A stretch of DNA of 7,790 bases. Source: Saprospiraceae bacterium (lineage in GTDB: Bacteria > Bacteroidota > Bacteroidia > Chitinophagales > Saprospiraceae). Shown in pieces: positions 1 through 4,834 of this stretch; position 1 is the first letter of the stretch, and the number at the start of each line of letters is the position of its first letter. The stretch covers positions 1-7,790 of the forward strand of contig JALOMF010000182.1 of assembly GCA_025455635.1 (NCBI GenBank). The letters run 5' to 3'. Both the position numbers and the translations under genes were made by a program. The notes under the pieces are model-generated. The model saw nothing but the letters and a program-made list of their open reading frames with translations, was not told the origin of the DNA and searched no databases.

Positions 1-58
1 TGCCCCCCGCTGCCAGCAAACAGGTTAAGAACAAATTCCGAGTGCGTTTCAATATCAT
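1..58 (-). CDS. 5' end of an exported or membrane protein (partial)
   Basis: The ATG at 58-56 overlaps the TGA of the YHS lipoprotein gene (57-55) in an ATGA junction, and the frame stays open for 19 codons to the window edge. The visible residues are MILKRTRNLFLTCLLAAGG: a basic N-terminus (K4, R5, R7) followed by a hydrophobic stretch. This has the shape of a signal peptide or first membrane helix. The overlap implies translational coupling and membership of the same operon. The protein family cannot be told from 19 residues. An envelope protein such as an efflux component would suit the context, but that is a guess. The start is chosen because of the overlap; a TTG two codons later is an alternative. 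Confidence 0.55.
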   Translation of the reverse strand, partial: MILKRTRNLFLTCLLAAGG

Positions 59-297
59 TTAGCGGCGAGGTATTTCTCTGGGTATTTCAGAAATTCTTCC
101 TTGCAGCTCGCTGCGCAAAAAGCGTAGGTTTTTCCAGCATAAGTTGTCGTATCCGTCCAGTCGGCCTGCACTTCCATGCCGCAGATATAGTCTGTTTTAT
201 TGGCAAAATGGACGTGTCCCTCGGTGGCGGGTTTTGGTTGGTTTTGGCAGCTAATAAATGCCGTTATGGCTAATGCGATGGCGATGATTTTTTTCAT
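55..297 (-). CDS. YHS-domain-type small lipoprotein, probable metal binding
   Basis: An 80-residue lipoprotein precursor. The signal runs over residues 1-16 and the lipobox is FISC, with C17 as the lipidated cysteine. The mature part has a short linker containing H28-V-H30, then a YHS-like fold of about 45 residues with Y37-x-C39-G-M41, a Y-x-G-K-x-Y-x-F core (Y53-F60) and C61-x3-C65, ending in K-Y-P-E-K-Y. YHS domains with these cysteines occur in copper ATPases and other metal-handling proteins. A periplasmic role in holding or sensing a metal such as copper is therefore inferred, not shown. It follows the di-heme enzyme gene by 80 bp and overlaps the next gene by ATGA. The start at 297 is fixed by the lipoprotein signal. 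No Shine-Dalgarno sequence is evident; the leader is A/T-rich. Confidence 0.85.
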   Translation of the reverse strand: MKKIIAIALAITAFISCQNQPKPATEGHVHFANKTDYICGMEVQADWTDTTTYAGKTYAFCAASCKEEFLKYPEKYLAAK

Positions 298-309
298 GTC
301 TTAAAAATT

Positions 310-342
310 AAAAAACGAGGTGGATATGGTTCTACCCACCTC
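310..342 (-). terminator. Hairpin plus U-tract upstream of the YHS gene (terminator or attenuator)
   Basis: Read on the minus strand, GAGGTGG (342-336) pairs perfectly with CCACCTC (323-317) across a 12-nt loop. It is followed after one base by six T residues (315-310) and a second A/T-rich stretch, with the YHS start codon 12 nt after the T-run. The shape is that of a modest intrinsic terminator placed between two co-directional genes, so it may set how much transcription passes from the di-heme enzyme into the YHS gene. The stem is only 7 bp and the loop is large, so termination may be weak. Confidence 0.5.
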
Positions 343-377
343 CGAATGACACATTGTAGATTGACTGAATCTTATAT

Positions 378-1397
378 TCACCCTTTGAAAAACCGCTCAT
401 CCTGCGTGAACTCCTTATCGGTGAGCGTTTTCAAAAAAGCGATAATGGCTGCTTTTTCTTCGGCTGTCATGGGGATGCCATTTTTCAGGCTGGGGTCGAG
501 CGAAGGCGACTCGATAATGCCGTCGCTGTAATGGTCGAGTACCTCCTCCAGCGTTGCAAACTTGGCATTGTGCATATAAGGGCGGGTGATGCCTACATTG
601 CGCAAGCTAGGTACTCGGAACTTGCCAATGTCACCGTCAAAAGCGGTAATCCTCGCCCTGCCAATGTCGGTGAAGACCGAGTCAATGCCGTTATTGCGGT
701 AGCTTTCATCCGTGAACAAAATGCCCGAATGGCAGCTTTGGCATTTTTGCTCAAACAGGCGCTGGCCCTCCAGTTCCTGTTCGCTCAGGGCCGTTTCCCC
801 ACGCAGGTATTTGTCGTAAGGCGCATTGTTGGAAACCATCAGGTTGGTAAACTGCGACAGTGCATGGAGCATCAGCGGCGTATTGATTTCGTCGGTGCCA
901 AATGCCGCTTTGAACAAGGCCGGGTAGTCCGCATGGTTGTTCAGCTTCGAAATCACGTTCTCGATTTCCTCGTCCATTTCCACCTCGCTCTCAATGGCGG
1001 TGAGCGGCACAAAGTCGAGGTGCGTGACGCCGCCGTCCCAGAAAAACTCTTTCATAAAGGCCAGGTTCACCAACTGTGGCGCATTGCGGGTGCCTTGCCT
1101 ATCCATCACGCCCTTGCTGAAGGCATGTAGCGGCAGGTCGGCGAAGGCCAGCGATTGGTTGTGGCAGTTGTTGCAGGAAACCGTGTTGTCCACCGACAAG
1201 ATGGGGTCGAAAAACAGCTTTTTGCCCAGCTTGAAGCCCGCCTCCGTCACCGGGTTATTGTCGAAAGTGTAGGTCGGTTCCGGGAAGTTCTCAGGCTTCC
1301 GAAACTCGTAGGATGGGCCTTGCTCGGTCTCGTCCTTTTTACAGCCAAACACTACCGATACAAGGGCCAAGGCGCTGATAATCAATTGTTTCTTCAT
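378..1397 (-). CDS. Di-heme cytochrome c peroxidase / MauG-MbnH-type lipoprotein
   Basis: A 339-residue protein of the bacterial di-heme peroxidase/MauG superfamily. Residues 1-18 are a lipoprotein signal with lipobox VFGC (C19), so it should be anchored at a membrane and face the periplasm. The first heme site is C75-N-N-C78-H79 and the second is C219-Q-S-C222-H223. W120 in FFWDGG matches the conserved Trp between the hemes, and RNAP (104-107) is also typical. The residue 14 after the conserved H276 is Y290 (TLEEVLDHY), where classical peroxidases have the Met axial ligand and MauG-type enzymes have Tyr. This favours an enzyme that oxidises a protein partner over a plain H2O2 scavenger. The partner is probably the MbnP-family protein encoded 81 bp upstream. 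The start at 1397 is preferred over 1436 because the longer form would begin inside a terminator-like hairpin and bury the signal peptide. Confidence 0.93.
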   Translation of the reverse strand: MKKQLIISALALVSVVFGCKKDETEQGPSYEFRKPENFPEPTYTFDNNPVTEAGFKLGKKLFFDPILSVDNTVSCNNCHNQSLAFADLPLHAFSKGVMDRQGTRNAPQLVNLAFMKEFFWDGGVTHLDFVPLTAIESEVEMDEEIENVISKLNNHADYPALFKAAFGTDEINTPLMLHALSQFTNLMVSNNAPYDKYLRGETALSEQELEGQRLFEQKCQSCHSGILFTDESYRNNGIDSVFTDIGRARITAFDGDIGKFRVPSLRNVGITRPYMHNAKFATLEEVLDHYSDGIIESPSLDPSLKNGIPMTAEEKAAIIAFLKTLTDKEFTQDERFFKG

Positions 1398-1408
1398 CGT
1401 GAAAGGTG

Positions 1409-1436
1409 AAAAAGTGGCACCGAAAACCGGTGCCAC
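1409..1436 (-). terminator. Strong hairpin plus U5 between the MbnP-family and di-heme enzyme genes
   Basis: On the minus strand GTGGCACCG (1436-1428) pairs with CGGTGCCAC (1422-1414), a perfect 9-bp GC-rich stem with a 5-nt loop, immediately followed by TTTTT (1413-1409). This is the form of an intrinsic terminator. It lies only 11 nt upstream of the di-heme enzyme start codon (1397). It may end the MbnP transcript partially, protect its 3' end, or act as an attenuator for the enzyme gene. It is also close enough to the start to affect ribosome access. Confidence 0.65.
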
Positions 1437-1441
1437 AGATT

Positions 1442-1460
1442 ATTCATTCTTCGAATGAAT
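1442..1460 (-). repeat. Perfect 8-bp inverted repeat (second intergenic hairpin)
   Basis: ATTCATTC (1442-1449) and GAATGAAT (1453-1460) are exact reverse complements separated by 3 nt. The element lies 18 nt past the MbnP-family stop codon and 5 nt before the terminator-like stem at 1414-1436. It could be an RNA hairpin helping to stabilise or process the MbnP transcript, or a palindromic protein-binding site. It has no T-run of its own. Confidence 0.5.
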
Positions 1461-1478
1461 CCTGATATAAAAAAGTCT

Positions 1479-2318
1479 TTATTGGTGAACATGGTCAACC
1501 ACAAAAGCGGCGTGCAGGTTCTCGGCAAACTCAGTGCCGCCAGCAGGGGTGTGTACCTGGTTGGTGGTCGTGAAATCTGCGCTGCCGTGGTGGCCGTCAA
1601 TCACTTCGAGCAAGTCCATGACGATATGGGCATTTGGTTCCAGCTTCTCGCCGACATTCACCGAAGTGCCAAATTCCAGCGTGAAGGTCTTCACGTTGTT
1701 CACCATCATCGGGTTGTCGGTGATGTCCTTCCAGCCGCCGATATGGATTTGCACGGAGTTTTCTGGGTTCCATTGCGTAGCAACCACAGGCGAAGCAGGG
1801 CTGCGGCCCTCAAAAGCGAAGCCGATATAGCCAGCGTCCCAGTTCCAGAGCCAAGCACCCTCGGCGGGGTCGAGCACGCCGCCCGTTGCGCCTTCCTGCA
1901 CGATGTCGGCTGGGATGCCGAGCGTGAAAGTCACCTTGTCGTACTTGCCGGATGGCACGTTGGAAAGGGTGATGACCTGTGAGTTCACGTCGCTTTCAAG
2001 GACTTGGTAGATGCCCTTTACATCGGCAGCAGCTGAGCCAGTAGTGACTGGGTCAACAAACACCTCACCATTCGGGCCTTCCAGCTTGACATTGGTAATG
2101 TAGTAGCCCAACAGCGAGACGTTGAAGTTCTGGTTGTGGCTGTTGGTGTACTTGAAGTCAGTGCTGGTAGCGTCCGCCAGTGTCAATTCCTGGTCGCCAA
2201 TCTTGTTGTCGAATTCGAGGGCCAGTGTACCGAAAGTGGCTTTTTCCTCGTCTTTTTTGCAGGAACTCAGCAAGGCGATACTGCATAAAACAGTGGTTAG
2301 AACAAGAATCTTTTTCAT
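1479..2318 (-). CDS. MbnP-family copper-binding-type lipoprotein
   Basis: A 279-residue lipoprotein: the signal is MKKILVLTTV..., the lipobox is LSSC with C20 lipidated, and a KKDEEK linker follows. The rest resembles the MbnP family: an N-terminal strand LALEFDNKIGDQEL (32-45), a YYITNVKLEG segment (72-81), a Trp-rich W156-L-W158-N-W160-D-A-G-Y163 segment ending in FEG, an IHIGG segment (H192), and a His-rich C-terminus with H231, H243, H244, H256, H269, H276 and H278. In the characterised methanotroph pair, a di-heme enzyme converts a Trp of MbnP to kynurenine and the protein then binds Cu(I). The enzyme gene directly downstream fits that pairing. The start at 2318 is chosen for the lipoprotein signal; a 43-residue upstream extension would overlap the barrel gene and hide it. 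A periplasmic copper chaperone or store is inferred. Confidence 0.85.
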   Translation of the reverse strand: MKKILVLTTVLCSIALLSSCKKDEEKATFGTLALEFDNKIGDQELTLADATSTDFKYTNSHNQNFNVSLLGYYITNVKLEGPNGEVFVDPVTTGSAAADVKGIYQVLESDVNSQVITLSNVPSGKYDKVTFTLGIPADIVQEGATGGVLDPAEGAWLWNWDAGYIGFAFEGRSPASPVVATQWNPENSVQIHIGGWKDITDNPMMVNNVKTFTLEFGTSVNVGEKLEPNAHIVMDLLEVIDGHHGSADFTTTNQVHTPAGGTEFAENLHAAFVVDHVHQ

Positions 2319-2341
2319 GTTTTTTTGAAAAATTTTAATGG

Positions 2342-3244
2342 TTAAAAAATATGTGACAATTGCAGGGTCAGCCTGCCTTTCGCCTCCACTTCGGCATTGG
2401 AATAATGCTGCGAAAACGGTTGCGAATAAGCAGCCCCGACGAGCCATTGGTCAAATCTCAAATTAATGCCAGCGGCGGCAAACCAGCCTTTGCCACCCGT
2501 GGCGGCAGCGTAATTGCCGTTGGCTTTCACGTCACGCCCCACGCCTTCTGCGGCCACGCCGCAATAGGGTGTCAGGGATATACGACCCTTCGTCGTGAAC
2601 TGGTTGAACAGCAACGCCTGCCCCGACCATTGGTGGCCGAAGCGGTAGCCGGAAGTGCTGGGGCGGTTGTGCTGGTAGCTGCCCGTGAGCGTGACGCCGC
2701 CGTTCTTGCGGCCCAGCACGAGGTTGGCCTGTGCCAAGCCCGCCCAGCTTCCATTGCCGGGGTTGAAGTTTTCAGGCAATGCCAGCTCATCGTGCAGGTT
2801 CACATTGAACTGGCCGATAGGCGCTTTTGCTCCCAGGCCAGCCTCGGCGTAGAGCCGTAAGCCGTTGCCAAACGGCTTTTGGTCGAGCAGGATGTAGCTG
2901 GCCACGAAGCGGGTGTCGCCCAGGCCATTCATTGTTGCGTTGCCGTCCGGGTGGTGGCGGACGTTCAGCCGGTAGGGCTGGTTCAGTTGCAGGTTGAAGC
3001 GGCGAAAGACCCGGAACCGGGCCATCAGCTCGAACGAATGGAAATAATCGGTAGCACCTTCTGTGTGTTCCAGTGTGGAGCGAAAGGGGGCGTACTGGTA
3101 CTGGAAGCCGAGGAAGTTCTGGCGATAGGTCGCCATCAAACCCACTCCGACCCCGTTGACGCTGCATCCGCAGGCATCGCAGGCCGCCGCTTTTTCACCC
3201 AAAAGCAACAGGAACACAGCAAGCGCAGCAATTTGCTTTGCCAT
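2342..3244 (-). CDS. Outer-membrane beta-barrel protein with N-terminal CDACGC motif
   Basis: A 300-residue exported protein. Residues 1-20 form a hydrophobic signal peptide. Directly after it comes C22-D-A-C25-G-C27, so the cysteines would sit at or near the mature N-terminus. The remainder is made of alternating amphipathic strands with G/Y/F-rich turns and ends in the aromatic F300, as outer-membrane barrels usually do. It resembles proteins loosely labelled transporter in Bacteroidota genomes, and such barrels are often found beside MbnP-family and di-heme peroxidase genes (from memory). The gene ends 23 bp before the MbnP-family start, so co-transcription is very likely. It may be a channel or surface metal-binding barrel; the substrate is unknown. 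A-A-A-C is a weak lipobox, so lipidation of C22 is possible but less likely for a barrel. Confidence 0.82.
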   Translation of the reverse strand: MAKQIAALAVFLLLLGEKAAACDACGCSVNGVGVGLMATYRQNFLGFQYQYAPFRSTLEHTEGATDYFHSFELMARFRVFRRFNLQLNQPYRLNVRHHPDGNATMNGLGDTRFVASYILLDQKPFGNGLRLYAEAGLGAKAPIGQFNVNLHDELALPENFNPGNGSWAGLAQANLVLGRKNGGVTLTGSYQHNRPSTSGYRFGHQWSGQALLFNQFTTKGRISLTPYCGVAAEGVGRDVKANGNYAAATGGKGWFAAAGINLRFDQWLVGAAYSQPFSQHYSNAEVEAKGRLTLQLSHIF

Positions 3245-3328
3245 GTTTTTTCAGACTTGTGTTGAAAATGGAAATATTCGTAGCAGTTGACTAAAAGGAG
3301 GCGTTTGGAACGTCTGAATTATCGCAAC

Positions 3329-3345
3329 GCATTGAATGTCAATGC
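3329..3345. repeat. Inverted repeat, 6-bp arms and 5-nt loop
   Basis: GCATTG (3329-3334) and CAATGC (3340-3345) are exact reverse complements. Outside a one-base bulge the pairing continues with CAA against TTG. There is no T-run on either side, so it is more likely an operator-like site or chance than a terminator. It lies about 85 bp upstream of the barrel start codon. Confidence 0.3.
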
Positions 3346-3474
3346 TTGGCAACAACCAAAACGACCCAAAAACTGGCACAACCAATCAACAACTACATGA
3401 TAGGAAGCAGAATATCAGTTGGTGGAAACGGCATGCCTAAGCGCAACGCAGTACCTGAATGCCAACTTTCAAAC

Positions 3475-3497
3475 CTGCCTCCGGCAGACAAGCTGCC
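3475..3497 (-). terminator. Possible weak terminator with alternating arms after the Cys protein
   Basis: Starting 4 nt past the stop codon of the 125-residue gene, the three arms CTGCC (3475-3479), GGCAG (3483-3487) and CTGCC (3493-3497) allow two alternative 5-bp hairpins that share the middle arm. On the minus strand the last arm is followed by GTTTG, not a true T-run. It may be a weak terminator or a 3'-end stabiliser. Short stems make this uncertain. Confidence 0.25.
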
Positions 3498-3500
3498 AAC

Positions 3501-3878
3501 TCATACACGGGGTGGCTGGAAAATATCATTGGCACAGGCCTGCGCCGTGAAGCTTAGTGCTGCAAAAAGGGGCTTAGAATCCGTAGGTTTTGCAGCTATG
3601 ATGTGAAGTGGAAGAATTTCGTGGAGACTGAGCACCTGTTTCTGCTCATCGGGCTGCGGAACCGGGGCTTGCGAGGGGGAATCGTCCTTGCTTTCCGCAA
3701 TTTTTTTGGTGAGTTGGCATTTGCCACTGCACATTTTTTTGGGCTTGTCCCGGTTGATGCACAGCGTTTTGGCGATGAAATCTTGGTTCAACTTGAAACT
3801 TGACCATATCAAAAAGTCTTTTGCCGCTACGGCAAAGACCAGAATTACCAGGGATATGGCGGTCATTTGTTTCATCAC
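3501..3878 (-). CDS. Small membrane-anchored protein with C-x9-C-x3-C motif
   Basis: A 125-residue protein of unknown function. Residues 5-28 form a hydrophobic N-terminal anchor or signal. The most distinctive part is residues 31-60: NQDFIAKTLC40-INRDKP-KKM-C50-SGK-C54-QLTKKI, with three cysteines set among lysines. A low-complexity linker (62-80, rich in S, P, Q, D) follows, then LSLHEI (83-88), and the protein ends in IFQPPRV. I recall this layout (LC-N-DKP, C-GKC-L, final F-PP) in uncharacterised Bacteroidota proteins near envelope metal genes, but no established name. The Cys set could bind a soft metal such as Cu(I); this is inference. It is the first gene of the minus-strand cluster. 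A -7 box ends 4 nt before the ATG, so the mRNA may be nearly leaderless, and Met2 or Met5 are alternative starts. Confidence 0.8.
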   Translation of the reverse strand: MMKQMTAISLVILVFAVAAKDFLIWSSFKLNQDFIAKTLCINRDKPKKMCSGKCQLTKKIAESKDDSPSQAPVPQPDEQKQVLSLHEILPLHIIAAKPTDSKPLFAALSFTAQACANDIFQPPRV

Positions 3879-3881
3879 AGC

Positions 3882-3890
3882 GCAAAGATA
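3882..3890 (-). promoter_or_regulatory. Bacteroidota -7 promoter box for the minus-strand cluster
   Basis: The minus strand reads TATCTTTGC, matching the Bacteroidota -7 consensus TAnnTTTG, and the ATG of the 125-residue gene begins 3 nt after the final C. Transcription would then start at or within a few bases of the start codon, giving a leaderless or very short-leader mRNA. No clear -33 TTG element was found at the expected distance. Confidence 0.5.
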
Positions 3891-3900
3891 GGCAAGCTTT

Positions 3901-3909
3901 TACCTTTGC
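3901..3909 (+). promoter_or_regulatory. Bacteroidota -7 promoter box facing the plus-strand genes
   Basis: TACCTTTGC matches TAnnTTTG. It is the inverted copy of the minus-strand box at 3882-3890 (8 of 9 positions pair), separated by 10 bp. If used, it would transcribe the plus-strand barrel/kinase pair with a leader of roughly 200 nt. No -33 TTG element is evident at normal spacing, so activity is uncertain. A weaker box, TAGCTTTA at 4052-4059, lies closer to the start codon at 4112 and is an alternative. Confidence 0.35.
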
Positions 3910-4111
3910 TAATAGACTTACGTCCGACAAAGCACTGATTTTTGTCATTTTAGTTTGACCGTTCTCAATCATGAATATAAGCCAATTTTGTTTTCCCTTT
4001 TTATTGGGCAATTATCTTAACCAAAAATCAGCATCCTCTTGATATTAATTCTAGCTTTACGGGCGATATGCTGCCTCAATTGGCATTTCTCTAAATCTAA
4101 ATCTTATTTCA

Positions 4112-4834
4112 ATGAAAAACACATTTTCTCCATCCAGTATTTGTTTACTCCTCCTCCCACTCATCGCTGTTTTCAGCCAGAATTTATCCGCCCAAAACAT
4201 CAGTCTCGACGCTGACTTTTCCCCCGTTTTTATTAAACCCAAAAGTGAAACGGACAATACGGATTTCAAGCTTGGAATCGGTTACGGGGTTAACATGATG
4301 CTGAAAAAACACCTGAAGAACGATTTTGACATTTCAGGAGGCATTACCTTTGGCAGGCTTTGGTACAAAGAAACTAGTATCAGTGTCTTGTGGCCCGACG
4401 ATGTCGTCAATGGCACCAGGTCGGTTTATGACCGCAAATTCAGGGTCAATGAATTTGGCCCATTGGTTATGCTACAGAAGAAATTGACCAAAAAAACGGT
4501 CACTTTCTCTCCCACGGCTGGGGTAGGCTATTCTTGGTTTTTTGGTGAAGCAAAATACGAGAAAAAGGAAGGGAGCGGAGAAAAATTAGTCGGCAGAGAC
4601 GGAAGACTGGGCACTTCGTTCAATGTCCATGCAGGTTTCGGGCTGCGTTTCAAGATTTCTGAAAGACGGACGCTGGGATTTCAGCCCGTTTTCTCCTACC
4701 GCTTCGGTGAAATTGAAACAACCCGCAGTACTTCTTTCGGAACCACCAGTTTTCAACCGCACACCTTGGCTTTCGATATCATGTTTATGAGCCTTTTGTT
4801 TAAAGACAAGACTGAAACCAAGCCCAAAGAATGA
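4112..4834 (+). CDS. Outer-membrane beta-barrel (porin-family-like) protein
   Basis: A 240-residue exported protein. The signal peptide spans about residues 1-27 (hydrophobic LLLLPLIAV, cleavage probably after LSA). The mature part is built of alternating amphipathic strands with motifs such as LGIGYGVNM, PTAGVGYSWFFG and NVHAGFGLRF, characteristic of 8- to 10-strand Bacteroidota barrels. The barrel appears to end near residues 227-230 (FMSLLF), leaving a charged tail KDKTETKPKE. Most such barrels end on the aromatic residue itself, so the tail is a little unusual. Its stop codon overlaps the start of the sensor kinase by ATGA, so the two are translated as a coupled pair. Its role is not recognised; it could be a surface component working with the kinase. 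Base composition is visibly more A/T-rich than the kinase gene. Confidence 0.8.
   Translation: MKNTFSPSSICLLLLPLIAVFSQNLSAQNISLDADFSPVFIKPKSETDNTDFKLGIGYGVNMMLKKHLKNDFDISGGITFGRLWYKETSISVLWPDDVVNGTRSVYDRKFRVNEFGPLVMLQKKLTKKTVTFSPTAGVGYSWFFGEAKYEKKEGSGEKLVGRDGRLGTSFNVHAGFGLRFKISERRTLGFQPVFSYRFGEIETTRSTSFGTTSFQPHTLAFDIMFMSLLFKDKTETKPKE

Larger units (their letters stand above)
3245..3500. other. Intergenic region with small inverted repeats, no gene supported
   Basis: This gap separates the barrel gene from the 125-residue Cys protein, both on the minus strand. A plus-strand frame (3346-3606) is open, but it has no family-like sequence and runs into the antisense of the Cys protein. Visible structure includes GCATTG-5 nt-CAATGC (3329-3345) and overlapping arms CTGCC/GGCAG/CTGCC (3475-3497), which can form two mutually exclusive small hairpins just past the Cys-protein stop. 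No convincing TAnnTTTG box for the barrel gene was found, so it is unclear whether the barrel has its own promoter. Confidence 0.5.

Noticed and set aside
531..1130. Plus-strand open frame of 199 codons
   Set aside because: It is antisense to the di-heme enzyme, whose CxxCH motifs and lipoprotein signal confirm the minus-strand reading.
1398..1436. Upstream ATG giving a 13-residue longer di-heme enzyme
   Set aside because: The extension would be encoded in the terminator-like hairpin and would displace the lipoprotein signal from the N-terminus.
2319..2447. Upstream ATG giving a 43-residue longer MbnP-family protein
   Set aside because: It would overlap the barrel gene by over 100 bp and place the signal peptide internally. 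The start at 2318 gives a normal lipoprotein.
3245..3500. Possible small RNA or riboswitch in the gap upstream of the barrel gene
   Set aside because: Only short hairpins are visible; no known aptamer core or strong terminator was recognised.
3346..3606. Plus-strand 86-codon frame in the gap before the Cys protein
   Set aside because: It has no recognisable family features, overlaps the Cys-protein gene in antisense for about 100 bp, and lacks a promoter or ribosome site I can see.
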